A stretch of 64,000 bases of DNA from Parcubacteria group bacterium M10-OD1-1 (GCA_003056145.1 LSNL01000001.1:83048-147047), one strand, 5' to 3'; numbered from the stretch's first letter, positions 7,983 to 17,331 are shown. Translations and numbers: made by a program. The notes: generated by a model from the sequence alone, not told the origin.

Positions 7983-9056
7983 TTAATTAGATTTCCCCAT
8001 ATAAACAACCTGAGTTGGGTAGGCAAATTTAATATCTTGTTCGCTAAAGGCTTCAAAGATCTTTAAATTTATTGCTTGTTGGATGTCCATATATTTATTA
8101 TAGTCAGAGCTTAAAACAAAATAAACTATCTCAAAATTTAAGCTAAAATCGCCATAATCCTTAAAATGAGCTCGGTCAAATTTAGTATCAGAAAGTTCTT
8201 GAATGATATTTTTTATAATTACAGGAATTTTTCTGAGCTTATCAGCACTGGTTTCATAAACTACTCCTAAAGAAAAGACTACTCTTCTTTGTTCCATTGA
8301 GCCATAATTATTGATACGACTTTCGGTTAGTTCTCTATTAGAAACAACTAATTCTTGTCCTTGAAGAGTTTTTAAGCGAGTGCTTTTAATGCCAATTTTT
8401 TCTACGGTTCCCATATCTGAGCCAACGATAATAAAGTCGCCACTTTTGAAAGGTTTATCAACGAAAATTGAGAAGGAAGCAAATATATCTCCTAAAATAT
8501 TTTGAAGAGCTAAGGCAATAGCAACGCCTCCAACGCCTAAGCCAGCAATAAGGGAGGTAACATTAACCCCTAAGTTAGATAAAATAAGAATAAAACCTAA
8601 AGCCCAAAGAGAAATTTTTATTAATTGAGCGATTAATTTAATAGCGGCTTCTTTGTCGTTGTTATTTTCTTTAGGATTAAGAAGTTTCTTTTTAACAGCA
8701 AAATCTATTATTTTCTGTAAAGATAAAATAACTTGAAGGGCTAGAGCAATAATCAAAAGTCCGAAAATAACCCTATGAATAAGAGGAGAAAGAGTTAAGA
8801 TACTAGAAGAAAGATAAATGGCAATAAAGAAAAAGAAAGAAGGCTTAACATTGCCTAAAATATGAACAATAAAATCATCTATATCAGTTTTTGTTTTCTT
8901 AGATAGTTTTTCTAATTCTTTTAAGGTAGCCATTAGAACAAGCTTAAAGATAATCAGAAGAATAAAAAAGGTTAAAATAGCTATTAAATAGTCAGTTCCT
9001 TTATTTCCCCAAATTTCAAAATGTTTAAGCAGTTGAAAGATTTTTAAAATAGACAT
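7983..9056 (-). CDS. Mechanosensitive ion channel, MscS family
   Basis: A 357-aa inner-membrane channel that releases solutes on hypo-osmotic shock. Four to five hydrophobic segments occupy residues 20-180. The pore helix and following beta domain show the diagnostic Gly/Ala-rich run GVGGVAIALALQNILGD (about 174-190), then FVDKPFKSGDFI. The C-terminal alpha/beta cage domain is complete. Upstream on the minus strand a TGCTAAAAT extended -10 (near 9110) could be its promoter. No partner genes are needed for function. Confidence 0.9.
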   Translation of the reverse strand: MSILKIFQLLKHFEIWGNKGTDYLIAILTFFILLIIFKLVLMATLKELEKLSKKTKTDIDDFIVHILGNVKPSFFFFIAIYLSSSILTLSPLIHRVIFGLLIIALALQVILSLQKIIDFAVKKKLLNPKENNNDKEAAIKLIAQLIKISLWALGFILILSNLGVNVTSLIAGLGVGGVAIALALQNILGDIFASFSIFVDKPFKSGDFIIVGSDMGTVEKIGIKSTRLKTLQGQELVVSNRELTESRINNYGSMEQRRVVFSLGVVYETSADKLRKIPVIIKNIIQELSDTKFDRAHFKDYGDFSLNFEIVYFVLSSDYNKYMDIQQAINLKIFEAFSEQDIKFAYPTQVVYMGKSN

Positions 9057-9128
9057 TGATAAAAAGTTAATATTTAGTAAATTAAATCAGGATGAGCTAT
9101 AAAAATATTTTAGCACAGAACAGAGGAC

Positions 9129-9157
9129 TTGCCAAAAAGATATGTTTGCTATATAAT
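9129..9157 (+). promoter_or_regulatory. Promoter of rpsA
   Basis: TTGCCA (9129-9134) and TATAAT (9152-9157) are separated by exactly 17 bases. A leader of about 185 nt follows before the rpsA ATG. It contains TTATTAAGAA...TTCTTAATAA enclosing GGAT...ATCC, then CCC...GGGG ahead of a T run. This could be an attenuator or an S1-binding leader. An exact DnaA box TTATCCACA is at 9270-9278. Confidence 0.7.
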
Positions 9158-9348
9158 GGTTATTGTAATGAGGCTAATTATTAAGAAAATTGAATAAAGG
9201 ATGATTTAATCCTATGTTGATAACTTCTTAATAATTCCCATACAGGGGATTTTTTAGGTTATAACCCTTTTATCCACAAGAAAAAGATACTAAAAGAAGC
9301 ATTTTTAACTATTTAATACGATTTAATGCTGATCGTAAATAAAATTAT

Positions 9349-10599
9349 ATGACAAATATTTTAGACAAATTAGCAACAGAAGTTGATAAAATTACGGGAG
9401 AAAAAAAGACTAATTCTTTGGTAGTTAAGAAAAGTTCTTCTAGAAAAGAAGAGAATAATTCAGTAATGGAAGAATTAATGCAGGAAAAGGTTTTTCAGTT
9501 TCCTCAAATTGGAGATACAGTAGAAGGTGAAGTTATCGATGTTTCTTCTAATGAAATTTACTTAGATTTAACTCCTTTTGGAACAGGTGTTGTTTTGGGG
9601 AAAGAAATTAAAGATGGATTAGGTACTGGAAAATTAAAAATAGGTGATAAAGCTATTGCGACCATAACTGATTTAGAAAATGAGGATGGCTATATTGAAC
9701 TTTCTATTAGAGAAGCTTCTTACGAAAAAGCTTGGGATAATATTGAAAGTAAAAAGGATACTCAAGATAAAGTAGAGATTAAAGTCCTTAGCGCTAATAA
9801 GGGAGGTCTATTAGTAGAAGTTAATGGTATTTCAGGATTTTTGCCTGTTTCTCAGCTTTCCAGTAAGAATTATCCAAGAGTAGAAGATGGAGATAAAAAT
9901 AAAATTCTCAATTTACTTAAAAAACTAGTTGGTCAAGAATTAGAAGTACGAATAATTGATGCTGATCGAGAAACAGAGAAATTGATCGTAAGTGAAAAAG
10001 CTGCTCAAAGCGAGAGAGATAAGGAAATCATTTCTTCTCTTAAAGTTGGCGATGTTATTGAGGGAGAAGCTAGTGGAGTGGTTGACTTTGGAGCTTTTGT
10101 AAAGTTCTCTTTAAATACAGAAGATGGAAAAGACGAAAGAAAACTAGAAGGATTGGTTCATATTTCAGAATTAGCTTGGCAGCTTATTGAAGATCCACGA
10201 AGCATTATTAAGGTAGGTGATAAAGTTAAAGCTAAAATTATTGGTATTGATAATGATAAGATTTCTCTTTCTATTCGAGCACTTTTGACTGATCCATGGT
10301 CTAAGATTGATAAAAAATATAAAATAGGAGATATTGTTAAGGGAACAGTTAATAAAATCAATCATTTCGGAGCCTTCGTTTATTTAGATCAGGATATTCA
10401 TGGCTTAGCTCATATCAGTGAAATGTCAGAGGCCTTTCCGGGGAAGAACTTAGAGGAAATTATAAAAATTGGAGAAATCTATAATTGGAGAATTCTTTCT
10501 ATAGAAGCTAAGAACCATAGAATGGGATTAGTTTTAGCGACTAAGAAAGAAGAAACTCAAGCAGAAAATAAAGGAAAAACTACTCAAGAAGAAAAATAA
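9349..10599 (+). CDS. rpsA: 30S ribosomal protein S1
   Basis: A 416-aa protein built of four S1/OB-fold RNA-binding repeats at roughly residues 50-118, 140-215, 230-308 and 325-400. The last two are the most canonical (VVDFGAFVKF and INHFGAFVYL cores followed by GLVHISE/GLAHISE). E. coli S1 has six repeats; shorter versions are common outside Proteobacteria. It brings mRNA to the small subunit. The long leader may allow feedback control, as for other S1 genes (inference). Confidence 0.9.
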   Translation: MTNILDKLATEVDKITGEKKTNSLVVKKSSSRKEENNSVMEELMQEKVFQFPQIGDTVEGEVIDVSSNEIYLDLTPFGTGVVLGKEIKDGLGTGKLKIGDKAIATITDLENEDGYIELSIREASYEKAWDNIESKKDTQDKVEIKVLSANKGGLLVEVNGISGFLPVSQLSSKNYPRVEDGDKNKILNLLKKLVGQELEVRIIDADRETEKLIVSEKAAQSERDKEIISSLKVGDVIEGEASGVVDFGAFVKFSLNTEDGKDERKLEGLVHISELAWQLIEDPRSIIKVGDKVKAKIIGIDNDKISLSIRALLTDPWSKIDKKYKIGDIVKGTVNKINHFGAFVYLDQDIHGLAHISEMSEAFPGKNLEEIIKIGEIYNWRILSIEAKNHRMGLVLATKKEETQAENKGKTTQEEK

Positions 10600-10675
10600 A
10601 TTGAGGAAAAAATAGAAAAAACAGACAAACTTAGCAATAAAGAAAAGGATGTTAGAATAAAATTTGGAAATTAAA

Positions 10676-10702
10676 AAGCTGAAAATGGAAAATTTTCAGC
10701 TT
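10676..10702 (-). terminator. Terminator between rpsA and the convergent small gene
   Basis: The arms AAGCTGAAAAT and ATTTTCAGCTT pair around a 5-base loop. Read on the minus strand the stem is followed by TTTTTAATTT, so it fits best as terminator of the minus-strand gene ending at 10757. rpsA reads towards it from the other side. Confidence 0.65.
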
Positions 10703-10756
10703 AAGAAGTTTAAAAACAAATAAAATAAAAATAGGTTAAATTTTAAAAAGTTAAGT

Positions 10757-11089
10757 TTAATTAAAATTTTTAGCTTGTTTTTTAGAAATAACATTAGCAA
10801 TAGATTTGATAAGGAACTTGTCATAACCAGTTTTCTTGGAAAGATTAAGAATAGAGTTTTCGGAAATTCCTGTAAAACATTTTTCAATGTTCATAAGAGA
10901 GGTTATCTTTTGGGCTAATTCAGTATTGTCTTCAACTTCTTGCTTGGCTTTAGCTACAACTTTTTGTTGATTTTCAGTTAGGCTGGTAGCAAAAGTTTCT
11001 AGTTTCTTTTCTAATTGAGCTACTCGCTTTTCTGGTTCCGATAGTCCTCTAAGAGCATTGAGAGCTCCATTTTCAATTCCTTTTCCCAT
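10757..11089 (-). CDS. Small charged coiled-coil protein, unknown
   Basis: A 110-aa soluble protein that I do not recognise. Residues about 18-60 have heptad-like spacing and alternate charge (PEKRVAQLEKKLETFA), suggesting a coiled coil. The rest looks helical. It has no signal or membrane segment. The gene is single, between convergent rpsA and divergent cmk. A TATACT/TATAAAAT-rich stretch just upstream on the minus strand may be its promoter, close to the start codon. Confidence 0.65.
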   Translation of the reverse strand: MGKGIENGALNALRGLSEPEKRVAQLEKKLETFATSLTENQQKVVAKAKQEVEDNTELAQKITSLMNIEKCFTGISENSILNLSKKTGYDKFLIKSIANVISKKQAKNFN

Positions 11090-11181
11090 AATTTTAAAAT
11101 TATTATTTTATACAGTATAACAGAAAAAATAAAAAAATAAAAGTTTGTAATTAAAACAGCAATAAATTAAAGGGAAATAAT

Positions 11182-11739
11182 ATGATTATTACAATTACTG
11201 GTGATCCTGGTTCAGGAAAAAGTACAATCGGGAAAAAACTAGCTCAAAAATTAAATTATCAACATTATTATATTGGTCAAATCCGCCGAGATACAGCTAG
11301 GAAAATGGGAATGACCTTAGCTGAATATAATAAATATGGCGAAACTCATCCAGAAACAGACTCAAGAGTTGATGAATATCAAAAAAAATTAGGGCAAGAG
11401 AAGGATAATTTTGTTATTGAAGGAAGGACGAGTTGGTTTTTAATTCCCCAATCACTAAAATTATATATTGCAGTTAATTCTTTAGAGGGAGCCAAAAGGG
11501 TTTTTAAAGAATTACAACTAGATAATCAACGCAACGAAGATAATAATTTGAAAACAGTGGAAGCAGTTTTAATTAGTCATAAAAAGAGAGAAGAAAGCGA
11601 TAAACTACGTTATCAAAAATATTATCAAAAAGATTGCGCAGATAAAAATAATTTCGATTTAGTTATTGATACGACCGAGCTAACACCGGAAGAAGCTTTT
11701 GCAAAAGTTTGGGAATTTATAAAGAGACTAAAATTTTAG
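11182..11739 (+). CDS. cmk: Cytidylate kinase, short archaeal-type
   Basis: A 185-aa P-loop kinase beginning MIITITGDPGSGKST (Walker A, residues 7-15), followed by the CMP-kinase-like GQIRRDTARKMGMTLAEYN segment. Length and motifs match the short archaeal-type CMP kinases and not the 225-aa E. coli type. It should phosphorylate CMP/dCMP for RNA and DNA precursor supply. AAAGGGA lies 5-12 bases before the ATG, one of the few SD-like sequences among the core genes. It is followed 58 bp later by tilS. A related adenylate-kinase-like specificity cannot be excluded. Confidence 0.75.
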   Translation: MIITITGDPGSGKSTIGKKLAQKLNYQHYYIGQIRRDTARKMGMTLAEYNKYGETHPETDSRVDEYQKKLGQEKDNFVIEGRTSWFLIPQSLKLYIAVNSLEGAKRVFKELQLDNQRNEDNNLKTVEAVLISHKKREESDKLRYQKYYQKDCADKNNFDLVIDTTELTPEEAFAKVWEFIKRLKF

Positions 11740-11797
11740 GAGGAAACAAACTAAAGCTATTTTAGTTATAGAAATAATAGCTCAAAGCTGAATTCTT

Positions 11798-12781
11798 ATG
11801 AATAAAATAATTAAAAAAGTTCAGAATTTTTCTTTTCAATATGACCTTTTTCGAGAAAAGGATAAAATTATTATAGCTGTTTCTGGTGGTCCTGATAGTG
11901 TTTGTCTTCTGGATATTTTTTTTCAACTTCAAAAAAAATATAAATTAGAATTGATAGTTGCTCATATCAATTATTCTTTGCGAGGAGAAGACAGTCAAAA
12001 GGATGAGGCGTTAGTTGTTCAATTAGCTAAAAAATATCGGTTAAAAATTGAAATTTTACGCCCTTTGATTAAAAAAACGAGTCATTCAGAAAACTATTTA
12101 CGAGAAATTCGTTATGATTTTTTTGAAAAAATAAGAAAAGAAAACAAGTTTAATAAAGTAGCAGTGGCTCATAATTTAGATGATCAAGCAGAAACTTTTT
12201 TGATGCGGACTATTCGGGGAGCTGGGTTATTAGGTCTTTCAGCGATGCAATTTAAAAATAAATATTTAATCAGACCATTATTAGGTATAGAAAGAAAAGA
12301 AATCGTAGAATATTTAAAAGAACATCATTTAAAATGGAGGATTGATAAAACAAACCTGGAGTCAGTTTTTTTGAGAAATAAAATTAGAAATAAATTGATA
12401 CCTTTATTAGAAGAAAATTTTAATCCTCAGATTAAGAAAACAATTTTTCAAGCTACTAGATCTATTGCAGGAGATTATTCCTTCATAAACAAAAAAGCAG
12501 AAGAAGTTTTTCAAAAAAACCATTCTTTTGAAATTGAAAAATTAAGGAAATTGCCAGGGGCTTTGTTAAAAAGAATTATTTTAAAATTAATTGAAAAAGA
12601 AAAAGGTTCATTGCAAAATGTAGAATATGCCCAAATTGAAGAAATTATAAAAATTATTAAGAGTACTAAAAATAAATCTCAAGTTATGCTATTATTAGGT
12701 TTGAGAATCAGAAGAAAAAATGGTAAACTAACGATAGAAAAAATAAGAGCTAAAAAAGTTGATAAAAATAAGGAAAATTAA
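11798..12781 (+). CDS. tilS: tRNA(Ile)-lysidine synthase
   Basis: A 327-aa N-type ATP pyrophosphatase with the PP-loop SGGPDS (residues 29-34). HNLDDQAETFLMR near residue 126 and RPLLGIERKEI near 165 are typical of TilS. The enzyme converts the wobble C of tRNA-Ile(CAU) to lysidine so that it reads AUA instead of AUG. Its substrate tRNA is encoded 3 kb downstream at 16020-16091. The C-terminal region is short, like compact TilS proteins. The order tilS-ftsH is widespread in bacteria and supports the call. Confidence 0.92.
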   Translation: MNKIIKKVQNFSFQYDLFREKDKIIIAVSGGPDSVCLLDIFFQLQKKYKLELIVAHINYSLRGEDSQKDEALVVQLAKKYRLKIEILRPLIKKTSHSENYLREIRYDFFEKIRKENKFNKVAVAHNLDDQAETFLMRTIRGAGLLGLSAMQFKNKYLIRPLLGIERKEIVEYLKEHHLKWRIDKTNLESVFLRNKIRNKLIPLLEENFNPQIKKTIFQATRSIAGDYSFINKKAEEVFQKNHSFEIEKLRKLPGALLKRIILKLIEKEKGSLQNVEYAQIEEIIKIIKSTKNKSQVMLLLGLRIRRKNGKLTIEKIRAKKVDKNKEN

Positions 12782-12871
12782 CTTTAAAAAATCTAAATTT
12801 ATAAATTAATTATTAGCTGTTTTGCGATTAAGTATAGAAGCTATGCTTAATTCGTGAATAGTATTCATTTC

Positions 12872-14821
12872 ATGCAAAAATTATTCAAAAATATTACTGT
12901 TGTTATTGTAATCTTTCTTTTAATTTCAGGTTTATTTGTACTTTATGGAAAACCAGAAAAAGCTCCTAAAAAAGTTTCATTGTCTTTTTTAGTTCAGCAA
13001 GTTAATGACAATAAAGTTCAAGAGATTAAAGTAGATAATAATAACTTGAAAATTGTCTTAAAGAATGGAGTTAAAGAAAAATCAACTAAGGAAAAAAGTT
13101 CTGGAATAGTAGAAACTTTAAAAAATTATGGAGTAAATAGTCAAAAATTGCAAGCGGTTAATATTAATGTTCAAGGAGAATCAGGACTAAATTTTTGGTT
13201 AGGAACTATTTTACCATTTTTATTACCATTTCTATTAATAGGCGCTTTTATTTGGTTTATGATGAAACAGGCTCAACGAGGAAATAGCCAAGCTCTTTCT
13301 TTCGGGGCTTCACGAGCCAGAATGACTGATCCTAAAGATAAAAATAAAAAAGTTACTTTTAAAAATGTGGCAGGAGCTAAAGAAGCTAAAGAAGAATTAA
13401 ACGAGATTGTAGAATTTTTAAAAAGTCCCAAGAAATTTTTAGATTTAGGAGCTAAAATTCCTAAAGGAGTTTTACTTTTAGGCTCTCCTGGGACTGGAAA
13501 AACTTTAATTTCAAAAGCTGTAGCAGGAGAAGCTAATGTACCATTTTTTAATATTTCTGGTTCAGAATTTGTGGAAATGTTTGTTGGAGTGGGTGCTTCA
13601 AGAGTAAGAGATCTTTTCAAACAAGCTAAGAAAAACTCTCCAGCTATAATTTTTATTGATGAAATTGATGCTGTTGGAAGACATCGAGGTGCAGGTCTCG
13701 GAGGCGGACACGACGAGAGAGAGCAAACCCTTAATCAAATTCTTGTAGAAATGGACGGTTTTGATACTAAGACAAATGTAATCATTATCGCAGCAACTAA
13801 TAGACCAGATGTTTTAGATCCAGCTCTCCTTCGTCCAGGACGATTTGATAGAAGAGTAACAATGGACTTACCAGATATAGAAGAAAGAGAGGCGATTTTA
13901 AAATTACACGCTCAGGGTAAACCTTTAACAGTGGAAGTTAAATTAAGAAAAATTGCTCAAAGAACTCCTGGATTTTCAGGAGCGGATTTAGCTAATTTGC
14001 TTAATGAAGCGGCGATTTTATCAGCTAGGAGAAATAAAAAAGATATCTCCATGAATGAATTAACAGAATCTATTGAGAAAGTTATTCTAGGGCCAGAAAG
14101 AAAAAGTAGAATTATTGATAAGGAAGAACAAAATATTATTGCTTATCATGAAGCAGGACATGCTTTGTTGGCAGCTACTTTAAAAAATGCTGATCCAGTT
14201 CAAAAGGTTTCTATTATTTCTCGTGGTCATGCTGGAGGTTATACTTTCAGTGTTCCAACTAAAGATAAATCTTTACATTCAAGGGATTATTTTATTGATG
14301 AACTGTCAGTTCTTTTGGGTGGATATGTTAGTGAACAATTAATTTTTGGAACGGTTACAACCGGAGCTTCAAATGATTTAGATAGAGCAACTACGATGGC
14401 CAGAAATTTAGTTACTCGTTATGGTATGAGTGAATTGGGTCCGAGAACTTTTGGACATAAAGCCGAAACTGTTTTTCTAGGAAAAGAAATTCAAGAAGAA
14501 AGGAATTACTCAGAAAAAACCGCTGAAGATATTGATAAACAAGTGACTAAGTTTATTCAAGGAGCTTATCAAACTACAGAAAATATTCTTAAAGAAAAAA
14601 AAGAAATTTTAGAAAAAATAACTCAAACTTTATTAGAAAAAGAAACCTTAGAACAAGAAGAATTTAATCAAATAGTAGGAATTATCAGTAAATCAGAAAA
14701 AGAAACTGTTTTAGAAAAAGCTACTAATGAAAAAACTTCTTCAACTGAAACAATTAAAGAAGCAGAAGAAACTAAAGAAACAGAAGAAAATACTGTTAGT
14801 GTCAAAACAAAAGCTGATTAA
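12872..14821 (+). CDS. ftsH: ATP-dependent zinc metalloprotease FtsH
   Basis: A membrane-anchored AAA+ protease for membrane and regulatory protein turnover. From this ATG (MQKLFKNITVV) it is 649 aa; an in-frame GTG at 12854 would add six residues. It has two transmembrane segments (about 5-25 and 110-132), Walker A GSPGTGKT (about 204-211), Walker B IIFIDEID, the second region of homology ending LLRPGRFDR, and the zinc site HEAGH (about 426-430). The acidic Glu/Thr-rich tail is poorly conserved. A short inverted repeat sits just before the GTG and may affect initiation. Confidence 0.96.
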   Translation: MQKLFKNITVVIVIFLLISGLFVLYGKPEKAPKKVSLSFLVQQVNDNKVQEIKVDNNNLKIVLKNGVKEKSTKEKSSGIVETLKNYGVNSQKLQAVNINVQGESGLNFWLGTILPFLLPFLLIGAFIWFMMKQAQRGNSQALSFGASRARMTDPKDKNKKVTFKNVAGAKEAKEELNEIVEFLKSPKKFLDLGAKIPKGVLLLGSPGTGKTLISKAVAGEANVPFFNISGSEFVEMFVGVGASRVRDLFKQAKKNSPAIIFIDEIDAVGRHRGAGLGGGHDEREQTLNQILVEMDGFDTKTNVIIIAATNRPDVLDPALLRPGRFDRRVTMDLPDIEEREAILKLHAQGKPLTVEVKLRKIAQRTPGFSGADLANLLNEAAILSARRNKKDISMNELTESIEKVILGPERKSRIIDKEEQNIIAYHEAGHALLAATLKNADPVQKVSIISRGHAGGYTFSVPTKDKSLHSRDYFIDELSVLLGGYVSEQLIFGTVTTGASNDLDRATTMARNLVTRYGMSELGPRTFGHKAETVFLGKEIQEERNYSEKTAEDIDKQVTKFIQGAYQTTENILKEKKEILEKITQTLLEKETLEQEEFNQIVGIISKSEKETVLEKATNEKTSSTETIKEAEETKETEENTVSVKTKAD

Positions 14822-14846
14822 AAATGTTAATTAATATAATAAAAAT

Positions 14847-15824
14847 ATGAAAAAAAATCTTAAAGAAATCTCTTATTGGGAGATTTTCAAGAAAGCAGGA
14901 AAACTAACTTGGGAAAACCATTATTTATGGTGGTTTGGTTTTCTTGTGGCTCTTTCAGCTGTTATCAATTTTAATTTTTATTCTCAGCATCAAGAAAAGA
15001 TAGAATATTTATTAACTGGAGGGCATTCTCTTTTTTCCCGTCTTTCGGACGTAGGAGCGACTGGTCTAACTATTCTTTTAATAATTTTTTTGGTATTAGT
15101 TATTCTGGGAATTATTGGTAGGGGAGCTTTAATTAGTTCGCTTAATAAACTTAATCAAGGAAAATTCTTTAATTTTAAATTAGGATTTAAAGAGGGTAAA
15201 AAGTATTTTTGGAAAATCTTTTGGATAGCATTTTTGGTTACTTTAAGTGTTTCGATAGTGATTATGATAATGATAATTCCAGTAGTATTATTATTTTTTA
15301 ATCAGGCTTATTTAATGGGTAGTATAATGGCATTTTTAGCTTTTTCGGTTATTATTCTAGTATCAATTTTGGCTATTTTTATTAGAATTTATGGTTACTT
15401 ATATACTATTTTAGGGGAACTAAATTTTTGGGAAGCTATCAATAATGCTTATAATTTATTTAGAAAAAATCTAGCTGTTAGCTTAATAATGGGCTTATTA
15501 TTTTTAGGAATTACTATTTTATGGATAATAGGTTTGATGTTATTTTTGGTTCCAATAGTTTTTATATTTTTTGGCTTTAGCTCGGTTCTATTCTTGATTA
15601 TTGGGAAAATAGGAATGTGGATTTCTTTTCTAGTAGGAGGCGGTAGTTTAATAGCCATAATGTTATTTTTTAGGAGTCTTTATGCGGTTTTTGTTCAAAC
15701 GGCTTGGATTTTATTGTTTCAGGAAATAGCTAAACCAGAAGAAGAGATAATGAATAATGAATTAGAAACGGAGTTCGGTTCTCTAGATAAATCTACAGCA
15801 GCAGTTACTTCAATGGAAAAATAA
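14847..15824 (+). CDS. Multi-pass membrane protein, unknown
   Basis: A 325-aa protein with about six long hydrophobic segments, starting MKKNLKEISYWEIFKKAGKL, then WWFGFLVAL. Its general look (cytoplasmic amphipathic start, Trp-rich entry to the first helix, Gly-rich helices) recalls the glycerophosphodiester-phosphodiesterase membrane-domain/DUF975-type families, but I cannot assign it. It starts 25 bp after ftsH and ends in a strong terminator, so it is probably the last gene of the tilS-ftsH transcript. Confidence 0.65.
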   Translation: MKKNLKEISYWEIFKKAGKLTWENHYLWWFGFLVALSAVINFNFYSQHQEKIEYLLTGGHSLFSRLSDVGATGLTILLIIFLVLVILGIIGRGALISSLNKLNQGKFFNFKLGFKEGKKYFWKIFWIAFLVTLSVSIVIMIMIIPVVLLFFNQAYLMGSIMAFLAFSVIILVSILAIFIRIYGYLYTILGELNFWEAINNAYNLFRKNLAVSLIMGLLFLGITILWIIGLMLFLVPIVFIFFGFSSVLFLIIGKIGMWISFLVGGGSLIAIMLFFRSLYAVFVQTAWILLFQEIAKPEEEIMNNELETEFGSLDKSTAAVTSMEK

Positions 15825-15851
15825 AGAATTATTAGTAGCTATTTATTCGCA

Positions 15852-15883
15852 AAAAACTGTTTCTGAAAAAGAAACAGTTTTTG
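15852..15883. terminator. Intrinsic terminator after the ftsH operon
   Basis: AAAAACTGTTTC and GAAACAGTTTTTG form a 12-bp stem with a 7-nt loop followed by T's. It lies 27 bp after the stop of the membrane protein gene. A second AT-rich inverted repeat at 15969-15990 (ATTTTAAGT/ACTTAAAAT) faces the minus-strand tRNA genes and may end their transcript. Confidence 0.85.
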
Positions 15884-16019
15884 TTTTAACAACTAAAATG
15901 TTCAAGTGAAAAGTGTTAAACCTTAAAAACAATTAATGAAATAAAATTATTTAAGCTTGTTCTAATTAATTTTAAGTAAAAACTTAAAATATAATCAGTA
16001 AGCTAGTTAGAGATATTAG

Positions 16020-16091
16020 TGGGACCAGCAGGATTCGAACCTGCGACCAAGCGATTATGAGTCGCCTGCTCTACCGCTGAGCTATGGTCCC
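16020..16091 (-). tRNA. tRNA-Ile2(CAU), lysidine-modified type
   Basis: The minus strand reads GGGACCATAGCTCAGC... with an anticodon stem GGCGA/TCGCT closing the loop CTCATAA, so the anticodon is CAT. The anticodon arm matches that of E. coli ileX exactly. The D, variable and T arms (GGTTCGAATCC) are normal and the acceptor is GGGACCA/TGGTCCC. The strong likeness to ileX and the nearby tilS favour isoleucine(AUA) over methionine. CCA is not encoded. Confidence 0.85.
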
Positions 16092-16102
16092 TTATATTCT
16101 AG

Positions 16103-16176
16103 TGGGCGTATCCCGACTCGAACGGGAGACCTCTTCCATGTCAAGGAAACGCTCTAACCAACTGAGCTATACGCCC
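16103..16176 (-). tRNA. tRNA-Val(GAC)
   Basis: The minus strand gives GGGCGTATAGCTCAGTTGG..., with anticodon stem TTTCC/GGAAG and loop TTGACAT, hence anticodon GAC (valine). The T arm CCCGTTCGAGTCGGG is normal and the acceptor pairs GGGCGTA/TACGCCC. It is 11 bp upstream of tRNA-Ile2 on the same strand, so they are probably one transcript. No encoded CCA. Confidence 0.93.
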
Positions 16177-16234
16177 GACAAAGGATAACTATCAAGGTAA
16201 ACTAACCTATGGAATAAATATTCCAATATCTTTA

Positions 16235-16263
16235 ATACTATTTGAAAAATAGGATTTGGTCAA
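16235..16263 (-). promoter_or_regulatory. Promoter of the tRNA-Val/tRNA-Ile2 pair
   Basis: On the minus strand TTGACC (16263-16258) and TAGTAT (16240-16235) are 17 bases apart. They point at tRNA-Val, whose 5' end is 59 bp downstream. The promoter begins 12 bp after the stop of the recombinase gene. Confidence 0.6.
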
Positions 16264-16274
16264 CACAAATTAAA

Positions 16275-17228
16275 TTAGGATAAGGACTGAGTTTTAGAAT
16301 GAAAAGTTTTATGAATTTCTTTAAGGCGAAGATTAGTTAAATGAGTATAAATTTGAGTTGTAGTGATAGAGGAATGTCCTAGCATTTCTTGAACACTTCT
16401 AATATCAGCTCCATTAAGTAATAAATCAGTAGCAAAAGAATGACGCAAAGTGTGCGGATGAACATTTTTAATAACGCCAGCTTTAGCAGCATAGTATTTA
16501 ACTATTCGTTGAATTGAACGAGGAGATAGTCGTAAATTAGCTGAAGAATTATTTTTTGGAGAAAGTTTTTTTGAGGAGGCAAATTTTTTTAATCCTTTTG
16601 TATCTCTAATGAAAAGGGCAGGGTCAAGATCATTTCTTTTTTGAAGATAATTTGTAACAGCTTGAGTGGCAGTTTGAGAAACAAAAACGACTCTAATTTT
16701 ACTTCCCTTGCCACGAATACTCAACTCGCCATGGCATTTATCAATTTTATCTCTATTAATGCTAATTAATTCGGAAACCCGAAGCCCAGTAGAGAATAGT
16801 AATTCTAAAATAGCTCTGTCTCGAAGACTTTTAAAACTAGATCCAGAAGCTGAATTTAATATTCTTTTAACTTCGGTGGTTTCTAAAAAATCAATAGCTC
16901 TTTCGGGGACTTTTCCAATTTCAACTTTTTCAGCGGGGAGAGTGGAAACATTTTGTTTAGCTAAATATTTTAAAAAACTACGAATAGCAATTATATAATA
17001 GGTTTGAGTACTCTTTTTTAAGTATTCCTTTCTTTGATTTTTCTGATGATTAAGATAAAGGCGAAAATTTCTTAATAAATTATCATTAATCTCTTTGGCT
17101 TGAGTAATTTTAGCCCAATTAAAAAATTTTTCTAAATAACGATTATAATTTTCAATAGTTTTTGGGGAATGACCTTTTTCAATTTCTAGATATTCTAAAA
17201 ATTGTTTTTTAAATTGCTGAATGTTCAT
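16275..17228 (-). CDS. xerD: Tyrosine recombinase of the XerC/XerD type
   Basis: A site-specific recombinase of about 317 aa; the ATG at 17228 is preferred over a TTG two codons upstream. It has an N-terminal SAM-like core-binding domain (to about 95). The catalytic domain carries R (TGLRVSE), K (RGKGSK), HTLR, LGHSS and the nucleophile Y in TTTQIYTH. All catalytic residues are present. An insertion of about 20 residues (near 213-236, Ser/Lys/Asn rich) precedes the HxxR motif. Such a single Xer usually resolves chromosome dimers. I did not find a dif site. An integrase role in the nearby island is possible but not needed. Confidence 0.85.
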   Translation of the reverse strand: MNIQQFKKQFLEYLEIEKGHSPKTIENYNRYLEKFFNWAKITQAKEINDNLLRNFRLYLNHQKNQRKEYLKKSTQTYYIIAIRSFLKYLAKQNVSTLPAEKVEIGKVPERAIDFLETTEVKRILNSASGSSFKSLRDRAILELLFSTGLRVSELISINRDKIDKCHGELSIRGKGSKIRVVFVSQTATQAVTNYLQKRNDLDPALFIRDTKGLKKFASSKKLSPKNNSSANLRLSPRSIQRIVKYYAAKAGVIKNVHPHTLRHSFATDLLLNGADIRSVQEMLGHSSITTTQIYTHLTNLRLKEIHKTFHSKTQSLS

Positions 17229-17331
17229 AGGCAAATTATTTTTTATCCTAAACTAATTATTATTTTAGCATTTTTCTAAAAAACAAAAAAGTAGGTTATT
17301 TTTATTTGTAATTAACAGGCTTCATTTCTTA

